Source: Antedon mediterranea (lineage: Eukaryota > Echinodermata > Crinoidea > Comatulida > Antedonidae). Taken from it: DNA of 64,000 bases. The stretch covers positions 2,356,001-2,420,000 of the forward strand of contig NC_092672.1 of NCBI RefSeq assembly GCF_964355755.1, in the 5' to 3' direction. Shown here piece after piece: positions 36,810-48,115 of this stretch. A model generated the notes under the pieces. That model did not search any database. It was given only the letters and a program-made list of their open reading frames with translations, and had not been told where the DNA came from. The stretch's first letter is position 1; each line of letters begins with the position of its first letter. Both the position numbers and the translations under genes were made by a program.

Positions 36810-36914
36810 CAGTAAGCCTATATTTTCTTTTATTTCGTATTCATTGTCGTGTACTTTATTCTTCTTTTTCTGAAAAATATAAACAGGTTTATTTAATTTT
36901 TGGTGAGCAGGGAG

Positions 36915-39900
36915 CTAAAAAGCACAAATAGTGTAATCAATAAAGTGTAAATTGTTACCAATTTTTCTTCTTTTGGGTTCAACTATTTCTTCTATTATGC
37001 ATGGCTGAGTGGTAATTGCATGTGACCGCATCATGGATGTTAACTGTCCAAGTCTGTCATGCATCCCAGCAACTGTTCTTTTCCTTTTATTAAGCGCGGC
37101 GTGAATAGACTCCCCACCTTGCTCGCTAACCAGTCCCAGACCAAATCTCCAAGCCTTTAATTGGGGAATGACATGTTCCTCGAGCATATGTAATTTTGGA
37201 GATATACTTTTGTTGGTTTTTCGATATTCCTCCATAAAGTCTTTTATGGCTTCATCTGAATTTTTTTTGTAGAAGAGAAAAGAAACAGTTGCAGTGTATT
37301 GTAGGAAAAAAAAACAATGGCATGTCTAAGGAATACCTTGAAAGGTAAGCATAATTACATTACCATTTCCTTGAATATCAACATCTGTGACAGGTTTTGA
37401 ATGATTCAAGTTGTTGTGAACCCTAGAAAATTTTGAAAGGAGTGCATCGTACTTGGTGACCAATTCTTTTACTCTTTTGTCAATTAGCTGAATTTTTCCG
37501 ATAGGAATCTCAGCTTCTTGAATTTTCATTTCATGTAGTGGAGCATTCACTAGTTCATTCCTAACATGGTCCTATTAAAAACAAATATACATTTTAAAAA
37601 CTACAATTTTAATAATTAACAGTTGAAACAATATCAATTAAAAGAATAGTTAATTTACCTGGCAACATTTATGAACATGGTTACCAATAAATGATTTACC
37701 ATGATAGGCTTGCCGTTGGATGCGATTTTTTTGTAGCACACGCTCCAGTGATGTGACAATTGGACCCGTTCCAAATGGAAGCCCATTTTCCATGCATTTT
37801 GTCTGTAAAATAAAATATAATACAAGTTTTGGCTTTAGAGTATGTGTCTGGCAAGACGCATCTATGTCATTTATTGTTTGAGTAACTTACCAGTGACTCA
37901 ATCTCTTCTCTCAATTTGACTATCTTTCCCACATTGGTAATGATGCTACCATCAACACTTCCTTTAAGATAGATTAATGGCATTGCATCCTCCATCTCAG
38001 TCAACTTTAATTTCTTTTCTTCAATCTTTTCTTTGATATCAATTTGTGTTTGGATCTGATGTTGAATTATTTTATCAAACTTTGATTCAGAAGTGTCATC
38101 AAGTTCTCCATTTTTCCTTAGGGAATATATGAGGCAATCTATGCTGTGCGCCTCCGTCTCAAGCATATCAAAGAGCTTCTTGAATATGCCCAATGACAAG
38201 TGCAGGCTAGGAACAGACACCTAAAAGATATAAATTTTAATACCAACAGTGCCATATAATGAAGTAAGTACATTTGTTTCTCTAATATAAAGATAATTAA
38301 AAACAAAACTGATGTACTTACATGATCTACCTCAATTGATACTAAGGGATTATTAACAACGCTCATGGAAACATCCTTAGATCGGCTTTCAATTCCGCCA
38401 TCTTCCATAAACATTCTATAGTTGGCTCTGATTGAAGCCAATGATCGCTGTTTGGCGGGTGGTGCCTTTAATTGCATTTCTGCTTTTGGTTTTTCACAAA
38501 AGAGACAGCAGTATCGAGCTAAAAGTATTCAAATTTTTTCACAATGTTTAAAAATGCTAAAATATGCAGTAATACAGTATAAATAAAATTGGCTTAGAAA
38601 GATTTTGTATAAATTAAATGATGATAAAATAATTTAATAGTTTACCATTTGGTCCATTTAATCCATAGAGTTTTGTTAGATACTCATAGTCCCCAAAACA
38701 GAAAACTCTCAGTGTGTAATTGCTGAAAGAAATTATACATATATTTTTATTTTATTACTTCTATACGCATCCACATAATTGTTAAGTTGATATACTAGTT
38801 GTATTCTTACCGCCATTTTTCCCCGTTCAAAGCAACAACTTGGTGGGCCACTTCCGGAAGAGTCCGGTTAATATTAAACATCATGTCAGGGGCATCAAAT
38901 ATTAGTACGACGATGATGTTGTTAATTGAATTTGGTTTGGCGAGGCTACATATCTGTACCTCAAATTTGGTACTTCCACCTCCCTTATCCCCGCCAAACT
39001 TTATCCAAACCTCGTTATTATTGGGAGATAGGTTGTTCAGTCTGTAAAAAAATTTAGTAAATATTAATTCAGTTTTTAATTAATTTCTTTTAACTTTTAT
39101 TTCCATAGCAAATCCATAGGAACAAAAGTAAAGTCCTAAAAAGTAAGTTCTACACTTTGTAAGCACATATTAAAATTTAACTTCAGCGTACCTTGAGTGT
39201 TCATCAAGATATGAAAATACAACTTTTTTAATGTTTTTCAGTTTGACAGTAGGCGTTGATCTTAATTCTATCCCGTCTGGGGACGTCTCAGACCTAAAAC
39301 ATAGCATTTCCATTGTGGATTCAAAATAATCCCCAATGAGATCATTTTGCCGCTGCCGCATCCTTTTCTCTGATGGTATTGTCCCCTTCTCCACATATCT
39401 AGTACATAAAAAGGATTAATAATGTAGTCTCGCTTTATTACTAGACATACTTGACTGTGTCTAAAATGCCTGTATTCATGCATGGTTTTATTTAATCACA
39501 TAATTGTTTGTTTACCTTCTTAGCTTTCGTAGCTGGTTCCATGCCAGATGGCAGTCTGACACCATTGCCAGAGCCTTATCTGTATCTATAGACGAAGTTG
39601 ATGCTATGTTGGCTGCTTTTAAGACCGCTTGACTCGTATGTTTGGCTGAGTACACTTTTTGATGGAAATCACCAGCCTCACTATTGCCAACTGATTTTAT
39701 GATGCTGCTGATGCTATTTGCTCGTCTTGAAACAGTTCGAGAACTGGCCTTATCACTTGAGACTTTGGTGTTTGGTATGATAGCAATCTTTGCTGGCTGT
39801 AGATAAGAATTGTATTTGTATGTTTTATGCTAACAATTCTGTTATAATAATATTAATCTACTTTTTATAACATGCAATATGATAATTACAGAATTTGTTT

Positions 39901-40740
39901 TAAAGCACTCACCCGACCATTTGTTGCAATCAGCATTTCCTTACTTTTCTTTAGTTGATTGTAAACAACTTTTTCTGCAAACGTTTGTATTGTTTGGGAG
40001 ACATGACTATCTTCTAGTGATTTCTCTAACACTGATACAGCTTTTGAAACATTATGATAAACCACTTCTTTAGTTGTCTGGTGTTCACAAATATGTCTCT
40101 GATGTTGAGAGTATTTTATGAACTTATTGCACGAGCATTGTAATTCTAGTGATTTTAGAGACTCTATTACAATTTGGGAGGCGGGTTTAAATTCCAGCAT
40201 GTGCATTGGCTTTGCGCACACAAGACATGAACATACGTTAACATGGAGGGTACTAAACAAATTATACATACAACTAGAACAATAGTGATGTGAACAGTTT
40301 GACTCAAGACTGTTGAAAGACAAAATCGAGTTGCATATTTGGCAAATGAAAGGTTCAGAATTGATTTTGTCATTGACTGTAAATTTTGATGGAATAACGT
40401 CACATTCTGTTTCAGAAAATAATGTGTTGAGTTTTACTTGTTTTAGTCTCTTACCTGGTTTTGACTGTTCTGATAATAAATAACATGTGAAACATGATTG
40501 TTGTGTGTGTTGTCTCCAGATGTACCTTTGAGTTGTGCTAACCTTGTTATAGCTTGAAAATTGACAGTTCTTGCAAATGAATGGTGGATGTACATCTTTG
40601 TTTTCATGGGTTAAATCGATATTTAAAAATGTCAGGACGCTATCTTTTACTTTAGTTAGGTCAAATTTTCGCTGATTTCGTGTTAACTTGACACCACATA
40701 CACGACATAAATTACTCAATGCATATGTATGGTACTCCAT
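36915..40740 (-). CDS. RAG1-like transposase, ten exons, 956 aa
   Basis: Exons (minus): 40740-39913, 39796-39516, 39398-39192, 39041-38811, 38722-38646, 38518-38322, 38220-37891, 37802-37659, 37571-37337, 37255-36915. All GT/AG introns, phases agree, no stops, 2871 nt. The exon 9 donor could instead be a nearby phase-1 GT. N-terminus like RAG1: LCRVCG (11-16), HPPFICKNC (51-59), WRQH...C83..C86; RING C133, C136, C149, H151, C154, C157, C172, C175, then a C2H2-like finger. DDE core: FGGDKGGG with D457, FGDYEYL with D527, CCLFC (545-549), LHLSLG, SPKLHMLEEHV (862-872) and SEQGGESIH with E892 (or E888). Order matches RAG1/Chapaev transposases. Likely binds the TIRs and cuts and joins DNA in the nucleus. 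AATAAA at 36893-36888. Confidence 0.85.
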
Positions 40741-41363
40741 TTCACAAGACAATAAATAACAGTAACATACCACATACAGTCAATGCAAAACCAATACACA
40801 ATTCTTTAAAAAATATATAATTAACTTTGCCCTAGGCCTATTTTTACCTATAAAATCACTGGAATTTTGAACAGAAATAAGTCAATTTCAAATTTAGCTC
40901 AAATCAATTTGAAAGTAGACGTCAGCCTGAATTTTGAGCTAAATAAAGAATAAAGTCTCCGCTTTCACTTGGAATTAACGGTGTTGCTCGAAAAAATTGC
41001 AGAGATTTGCTATCAGACGATCAAAAGCTTGAACTTACCGCGACGATAAACTTTCGCCGTGAGGGCGCTATTTATGTATATTTTCAGCTTTTGAAACTAT
41101 CGCAAACATCGTTAAAATTTCGCTTTTTTAATAATATTTTTTAATCCTAGACAATTTTCCCTAATACAAAATACAATAATAAAGCAAACACTGTAAGATT
41201 CGAGGAAAACTTTATTAATTTGTCATTGTAAGACTGTATTTACTTCGTATGATACACTCTCTGTTTATAGCTAGCTAATGTAAACATTTCGCTCGATGTT
41301 GGTGGGCTATAAATAGCTGCTCAAGGCTCGCGCCAGGCGTATCAATCAAAAGCGCGTTGTAAA

Positions 41364-41401
41364 CACTTTGTGTCTCGGATATCGCGTTTGAAACTGCCGT
41401 G
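41364..41401 (-). repeat. Right TIR of RAG1-like transposon
   Basis: Inward from 41401: CACGGCAGTTTC, 13 bp, then GAGACACAAAGTG (12 of 13 identical to the left block). Read as heptamer and nonamer-like ACACAAAGT, the spacer is 21 bp. Confidence 0.8.
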
Positions 41402-41405
41402 GGTC

Positions 41406-42071
41406 ATGTGATAGATAAAAATGGATTACATAAAACTGAGGACAAGATTGAAGCTGTTAGAAATGCTCCCAAACCTACAACCGTAAGTGAACTCAGATCA
41501 TTCTTGGGATTGATCAACTATTACCATCGATTCCTGAAAGACTTAGCTACAGAAATTCATCCGTTGAATAAACTGTTAGAGAAAAAGGAAAAATGGACAT
41601 GGACAAAGGATTGCGAGATGGCGTTTAATAAAGCCAAACAACTTGTGACTGCAAATAATGTGTTAACACATTATGACCCAACATTGCCTGTTAAGCTAGC
41701 TACAGATGCTTCTCCATATTGTCACACAACATTGATGGAGTCGAACGACCAATCGCCTATGCATCGAGGACCTTGAGCGCAGCGGAGAAGAATTACTCTC
41801 ACATTGATAAGGAAGCTCTTGGCATAGTATGGGGAGTAAAGAAATTTACCAGTTACTTGATTGGTCGAAAGTTCACCTTAGTTACAGACAATAAACCACT
41901 TACGTACATCTTCAATACATCGAGGGCTATTCCTGCCACAGCAGCTGCAAGATTAACTCGCCAGGCAATTTACTTGTCAGGATTCAATTACGAGATTGAA
42001 TACAAGAAAGGTGAAAACCACAAAAATGTAGATGGACTTTCATGACTACCATTAGCAAATACTGAAGCTAA
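41406..42071 (+). pseudogene. Gypsy pol: RT thumb/connection and RNase H, broken
   Basis: Continues pol after the transposon: HVIDKNGLHKTEDKI, then SFLGLINYYHRFLKD (RT connection) and the RNase H motifs TDAS, IDKEALGIVWG and TDNKPLTYI. A small deletion shortly after TDASPY (near 41720) shifts the frame, and a TGA lies at 42043-42045 in the otherwise continuing frame. The segment stops at the Harbinger-like MITE starting at 42072. Confidence 0.9.
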
Positions 42072-43322
42072 GGCCAAATAAAAAAATATACTTGTTAAGC
42101 GTCACACCCTCATAAATTTTCAGGGGCGGGGGGACGGTTTTTTTTTTTTTTTTACTTTTTATAGAGGTATATTTTTGCGCGGTGGACGTTTTGCCCCACT
42201 TTTTTAGGACGAAACGTCAAACTTTTAAAATGCGAAACAGAACAAAATTGACTATGTATGAAATATTATTGCTTATGACAAAATTGAGTTTTGTATTGTT
42301 TATATCCAGACGTAATTAAAACATTAAATTTAATTGCCACCAAGCGAAATTGTAGGCCCTAGGCTAACTAATCCGTCCAAGGTGCTACCCCAACCTCACT
42401 CATCGGCCATCTGCCGTCTCTCGCTCGACTCATCTATCCAGGAAATTCCCTATCGCGAGAAGCATGATTTGGTGGTCTCAATAATACTAAATAGTGGGCT
42501 GATTTATAGTTTGAAAACAGCTTACGGCATTTCTTAAGTGAATTTTTATTCAACGTATTCATTCTTCTTTGATGAATCCTTTGCCAATTGCTGTGTAAAT
42601 CAGTATTTAAAGTTGTGATGCAAAAAGTGTATGCAATTATTCCAGGCAGGTAAACCAGGCATAAGGAAACCCATCGCCCAACAGGACCTCGTGGTGTGCC
42701 GATCTCGAGATCATCGTAAACAAAATTGGTAGAGTCCATTATGTATGGGGTGTTTCCTATTTACGAACCTATAAAAAAACGCGCTTCGACCACTGTGTAG
42801 GCAAAATATTTATTTCGTTAAATCCCTAAATTGATAATCGCGTATTCTGTAATCACGTGACTGATGATGTAATCCTCAGCGACGTACTAAATGCACATGA
42901 TTTAATGTGTTGGGGAAAAAGCTTGCTGTTTACCACATTACATGATTCACGGTGCTATTCGCGTTTCCTTTACGTAAATCGGCGGCGTGTAAATGAAACA
43001 ATTGTTTTCACCAATTTGCCGTTGTCGACATAGAGCGATCGGCGGCTAGCGTTGTCTAAGCTAAAAAGTATGTATTTTTTCAAAAATTACACTAGCCTAA
43101 CAAACATTTGCTAGTTTTGAAATTTTCAAATAGCAATTATGAAGAATCTACTAGCAAAATGCTAGTTTGCTAGCGTGAATTTCGAGCCCTACTCTGGAGC
43201 TGGGTCGGGCCGCTGAACTTTCCGTTGTATATCGGTAAAAAAAAAATAAAAATAAAAAGAGAGGCGGCTGGATAATCAGGAGCGGGCGGTGACGCTTAAC
43301 AAGTATGTTTTTTTATTTGGCC
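42072..43322. mobile_element. Harbinger-like MITE inserted in gypsy pol
   Basis: Inverted ends GGCCAAATAAAAAAA followed by atacttgttaagcgtcac, with TAA duplicated at 42069-42071 and 43323-43325. GGCC termini plus a TWA duplication fit PIF/Harbinger. At 1251 bp without a recognisable transposase it is non-autonomous. Because the gypsy frame is visible on both sides, the boundaries are well fixed. Confidence 0.85.
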
Positions 43323-43325
43323 TAA

Positions 43326-44649
43326 TGCTGAGGATCCGGTTGAGGTGTTTCACACTATGCAGTTTCAACCACTTCCTGTAACAAGTGCCCAGGTCAAGAT
43401 TGAGACATTACACAACCCAACAATGTCAAAGGTGTATGATTACACAATGAAGGGTTGGCCTAAGAGCTGTGATCCGGAATTTGAACCATTCCATAGACGA
43501 CGTGATGAACTGTCAATTTTTGATGGATGTTTGCTATGGGGTACGCGAATCATTGTTCCACCAAAATTCAGAGCAAGAGTACTTGACGAGTTACATGAAG
43601 GACATTTGGGCATTGTAAAAATGAAGTCCTTGGCAAGGAGCTATGTTTGGTGGCCGAGAGTGGATGCTGACATAGAGAAATTAGCAAAAACCTGTAGTGG
43701 ATGCCAAAAGACACTGCATGAACCTCAGAAAGCACCCCTACATCCATGGCAGTGGCCGAGCAGTCCGTGGGAACGTATCCACATCGACTATGCGGGACCA
43801 ATAAACAACATAATGTATCTGGTAGTTGTGGATGCACAATCCAAGTGGCCTGAGGTATTGCCTACGACCACAGCGACATCAAGCAAATCAATAACTCTGT
43901 TGCGCGATTTATTTGCGAGGTATGGACTACCAAAGCAGTTGGTATCGGACAATGGTCCGCAATTTGTGTCAGAAGAATTTGAAATGTTTCTCAAGAATAA
44001 TGGTATTAGACACATCAAATCAGCACCATACCACCCAGCAACCAATGGGTTAGCAGAACGTTTTGTGCAATCATTTAAAGGAGCACTCAAATCGGCAAAA
44101 GAAGGAAACGACACAAAACAAAAACTTGCAAACTTTCTATTAGCATATAGAAATGGCCAACACAACACAACTGGAATATCTCCAGCAATGATGTTTATTG
44201 GAAGACAACTACGCACCAGACTAGATTGCATTATACCTGACTTACGTCAAAAAGTTGAAAATAACCAGGAAAGCCAGAGAAAACCAACTAGCGAAAAGAA
44301 GCTTAGAGAATTCAAAGAAGGAGACAAAGTGTGTGTTCGTGACTATAGATCAAAGAGTCAGAAGTGGATAGTCGGAATTATTCATAGGAAAACTGGAAAG
44401 TTGTCATATGAAGTCAAAGTTGGACCAGACATGATTTGGAAAAGACACATTGATCAAATCTTAAGCAGTGGCTTAACACTAGATCTAGAGACACCTCCAG
44501 ATATAGATCCTGTTGATTTAGAACCAGCTATCTCAGCAACACCAACACCACCACCGGAAATACAACAACCAGTTGAGATTCCACAACAACCACCACCAAG
44601 GAGATACCCACAGAGGAACAGGAAACCACCTAACAGACTTGATTTATAA
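43326..44649 (+). pseudogene. Gypsy integrase region
   Basis: Open frame of about 440 codons. It has a histidine/cysteine zinc-binding region (LHEGHLGI ... CSGCQ), then the catalytic core with IDYAG (Asp), VSDNGPQF (Asp) and NGLAERFVQ (Glu). A C-terminal domain follows (KWIVGIIHRKTGKLSYEV) and a Pro-rich tail ending in a stop at 44647-44649. The integrase itself looks intact, but it can no longer be made as part of one pol protein because upstream pol is broken. Confidence 0.9.
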
Positions 44650-44852
44650 TGGACCTTTAGACATAACTCAATACAGTTAACAATAATCATAATGATAACA
44701 ATATAAATAATGAGACTACGGACACTTGAGATTGAAACACTTTATTATCAGAACAGTTTTAAAAAAATAAATAAATAAATCTTATAACGAGCAATATACC
44801 TTAAAGCTTGCTATTTAAAATGTTATTGCCATTGAATCTAAAGGGGAAGAAT

Positions 44853-44973
44853 TGTAGTGTATTGACCACATACATCATACTGTAAATAGTGTTGCCGCCC
44901 TCTGTTGTTCATTAAAGCAATCTCTCTCTATAAAATGGATACCGAGCCTGAGTCATGTGTATGATACATCACA
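44853..44973 (+). repeat. 3' LTR
   Basis: Same 121 bp as the 5' LTR. The 3' flank repeats attat. Confidence 0.9.
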
Positions 44974-45303
44974 ATTATGGAGCTGTTTTAGGCGCTCCGA
45001 TAAAATTTCATTTGAAAACGTTTACGATTGCAATAGTATTATAGTTTTTATACGCACGACCGTCGTACCCCCAGCGCGAGCGAGCCCTTCTTGGCAACCA
45101 CATTGTGTACACAGTATTCGATTAGTATATTCTCCAGTTGATTATAGCATAGACCTAGCGTACACACTTCTAGGAAACATAGATACTAATCGAATACGAT
45201 TGTCCGTGAAAACGTGCGCCTCTCGATAAAAGGATCGAGCGAGGCTAGCCCACACACACGTGCGGTTATGCACTCGATGTTGCGGGTGCGAAACTCATTC
45301 ATA

Positions 45304-46137
45304 AAGAATATATATCACAAGAATGAGTAATCCGCGATTTTCCCTGTAACAGTAATATTGTCCATGTGGTAGGGCGCCGCCATAAGTGTGGATGTATCTG
45401 GGATGTATACAACTTTTTGTGACGGTTTCACTAATCAAAGGCTGGACCACCGGTAGTATTTTCATGATAAAAAATGTTATCAACTACATGCCAACATCAT
45501 GTTAAATACTTTTTGGATATTTAATTGTTCGTTTTATGCAATTTATTTAGTAAAAACTGCCGTATAAACAGTTTGCTTTATCAACCGGGCGCTACGATAG
45601 CGTGACCGGGCGTGTTGTTGTTTACGCGTTTTCACGTAGGATAGTTTAATAATATTCCTATATTTAACCTGTTTCTGGTAAAACAAATAAATGTTAATGA
45701 CATTTAAACTTTTGTCCTATTAATAACATGTATTTTATACTAATTTATATCATAAAAACAATACTTAATTTACCGGGCGTAGAGTAGTACAAGGCAATGG
45801 TAAAGAATAGGCCGTGCTGAGTAACGATTTGTTGATTTTTGGTGTTGCTGTGTTAGGCCTTTTTTGTGAACTAACTTAGCATGTTAGTAAATAATTGTCT
45901 GTAAAAGTGAATGTACACTAGTTTGTTAATAAATATGTATTATAAAATAGTTTACAATTGCAAAATATATTATCATAATTCTATTTAATGTGACATGTAT
46001 AATATCTATTAAATCAAGTCTTATTTAGTATGTATACATCCGCCCTTATGAGGGCGGGCATCACTCTCTTGAGCTCTCTGTTACAAATTTCTCATGCAAA
46101 AATTGCGGAATACTCATTCTTGTGATATATATTCTTT
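45304..46137. mobile_element. Small TIR element
   Basis: Inverted ends aaagaatatatatcacaaga plus atgagtaatccgc / atgagtattccgc enclose ~0.83 kb without coding content. MITE-like. No target duplication assigned. Confidence 0.6.
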
Positions 46138-46164
46138 GATCGAACTTAAATTTGATATGACGAT

Positions 46165-46290
46165 GCAGCATAACAGTGGTGGCGATTAGGGGATCGATGA
46201 TTCTAGCCTAAATGACGGTCATGACGTGCTATAAAATACTAGTGTATAGTGTTTCGGCCTCCTTAAAATTCAAGCCCATTGAAGACTTTG
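46165..46290. repeat. Left member of an inverted pair with 49815-49930
   Basis: cataacagtggtggcgatta and following bases through tgacgtgctataaaat recur inverted at 49850-49925, and ggcctccttaaaattcaagc also recurs. The pair may be the ends of a 3.8-kb element or two separate insertions. Confidence 0.6.
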
Positions 46291-46794
46291 TTCATAACAA
46301 GTTAGAAAGAACTGACGGAATGGGGGACTTCCCTTCTTGTTGAGGCTGGGCGCGGCCGTCTTATACATCGACGATATACAAAATACCGATATTTTACTCT
46401 CAGTTAGGGGTCGGGTGCGTCTTATTATACACCGGTGCGACTTATACACCGAAATATATCGTACACTAACTTCTAAAAATTAAAATATTTAATTAGGCCT
46501 GCTAACAACGACCTACACAGTAGGCCCTAGTAGGCCTAGCCTAGGCTAGTTTAGACACGGGGCCTAACGCGCCCAAAACAGAATTAAAGTGTGAAACAAA
46601 TTATGAATAGATGTTTGAGCTTGTTGTTTTATTCAGTGTGTTTTGTTACTCTCAAATTCGCGAGCAATTAACAGAGAAATTAACATTAAAAAAAAAACAA
46701 AACAAAAAAAAAAAAACTTTTTTCCACCCGCCCCCCTCTACCAAAAAAAAAACTTGACAGCAAACAATTTTTTTTTTTAGGCCTAATTATAGCT

Positions 46795-47264
46795 TGTGCC
46801 ACCAAAGATTGTATAGCGCCGCTACGCGGCGCAAGATAGGTAACTGGGTGAGACCTTTGTAATCCATGGACGCCATTCCGGCGGACAAGTTTGAACCGGA
46901 ATAAAGTCGTTGTCAAGGCAATATCCACGATGTTTCGGTTAAAGAACGAAGTTGTCTAACCAAACATATCAATGTAAACACACAGAATTAATCGGAAAGT
47001 GTCCAGATCCCAAAGAAACTTTTATTTTACTTTGTTTACATAATTTCTTCCCTTTTCCATGAATCAATCATAAAGATGGTTAACCACAGATACTTCGAGG
47101 CGGACCGCAAAATTTAAATCATTTACATTTAAATCACAATAATAACCTGTCCGCCCGAATGGCGTCCACGGATTTACTGGGCGCGTAGTGTTATAAGATA
47201 GGAGCTTGGCAACAGTTACCTATCTTGCGCCGCGTAGCGGCGCTATATAATCTTTGGTGCCACA
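46795..47264. mobile_element. TIR element with GCCGCTACGCGGC palindromic ends
   Basis: About 50-bp TIRs: accaaagattgtatagcgcc, then gctacgcggcgcaagatagg, present in inverted copy at 47210-47264. The ends each contain a GC-rich palindrome, striking in this AT-rich DNA. No coding content. Confidence 0.75.
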
Positions 47265-47883
47265 CTGCACACCACACTACCACTGCTGAGAGTCGGAGTG
47301 TTAGGATTTACTGTAGCCTAGTTAGTCGTTGCACGAGCGAGAGAGCGATGGATTAAACTTGGCCTAGGCCATACATGAATTAATAATTAAAATACGAATA
47401 TGCCAGGTGCCACGCGTTAAAATAATTATTATGATATTAAATAATCGGTATATCTATCTACCGTAAGAATCGTAATGCTGTAACTAGCGTTGCGACCCCG
47501 ACTTCCCGAACAGTTTTTTCACATCCACGCGGTGGCTGCCGTCAATAAATTAACTTGTGATTGCATGTTATGTACAGTTATAATGCGTTATATGAAATCT
47601 TTTATTTTGTACTTGAAAAATCATAAAACTAGTCAACTCATGTAAATTTTATATAATTCATAATTAGGCCATATATGAAGTTTATATATGAATGAAGCAA
47701 CCACTTTTTAATTACAAAATAAATAGGCCCACTGGTCACGTCTAGCTGGTAGGCCTAGCCTAGTATTTACTATTAATTAGTGGATCCCGTTATTAGTAGG
47801 CATCTACGCTAGTTCGCCTTGGGCCGCGGAGCTATGAAATGATCCATCGCGCGCTGTTGATAAAGTATAGAGTCACCGATTAC

Positions 47884-48115
47884 CGGCGCTCTGCTGGGCA
47901 TGCGCAATAGCGTGTCGGATTCCCTAACGGTTGGCAGTTGAGTTCCGGTGCTGGAATCCTAAACCACGGCGATATAAATACACTTTAATAGCATTAAACT
48001 TGGGTACTGGCCAGCCAATGATGGGTACGGGTGAGCCAAAATTTTTGGTACGAGTAAGCCAAAATTTGGGTACCAGTTGGTGGGTACGAGTTGGCATGGG
48101 TACGGGTTGACCTGT
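47884..48115. repeat. Right arm: inverted copies of the 33.05-kb block and 30.5-kb minisatellite
   Basis: 47884-47965 is the reverse complement of the ccggcaccggaactcaactg block at 33.05 kb. 48005-48115 has ggtacgagtt / ggtacgggtg units, the reverse complement of the 30.5-kb minisatellite. Confidence 0.8.

Larger units (their letters stand above)
35684..41401 (-). mobile_element. RAG1-like (N-RAG/Chapaev-type) DNA transposon
   Basis: Element of 5718 bp bounded by CACGGCAGTTTC and its inverted copy, with a GGTC target duplication at 35680-35683 and 41402-41405. It is inserted in gypsy pol, whose frame resumes at 41399-41406. The 4-bp duplication and CAC termini fit Chapaev-type (CMC group) rather than ProtoRAG or Transib, which make 5 bp. 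It encodes one complete ten-exon gene on the minus strand and perhaps a small + strand exon. The ends are asymmetric: a shared GAGACAAAAAGTG-like block sits 4 bp inside the 12-bp terminus on the left but 13 bp inside on the right. No RAG2-like or kelch coding sequence fits in the remaining ~1.2 kb. Confidence 0.85.
33615..44973 (+). mobile_element. Ty3/gypsy LTR retrotransposon with nested insertions
   Basis: Two LTRs of 121 bp (33615-33735 and 44853-44973) start TGTAGTG, end TCACA, and appear identical. attat flanks the element (33610-33614 and 44974-44978), a 5-bp target duplication. A TATAAAA is in the LTR (33691-33697). A candidate primer-binding site (ttggcgacgagaat) follows two bases after the left LTR. 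Gag and pol share one frame, with domain order gag, zinc knuckles, protease, reverse transcriptase, RNase H, integrase, as in Ty3/gypsy; no envelope gene is seen. The coding part is split by a 5.7-kb DNA transposon and a 1.25-kb MITE, and also has a frameshifting deletion and a nonsense codon, so this copy is inactive. Confidence 0.95.

Noticed and set aside
36000-36900. RAG2-like partner gene
   Set aside because: No kelch repeats or PHD-like cysteine pattern on either strand, and too little space for a RAG2-size protein.
42434-42739. 101-codon minus-strand frame inside the Harbinger-like MITE
   Set aside because: No Harbinger transposase or Myb-like motif seen. Likely chance or a captured fragment too short to judge.
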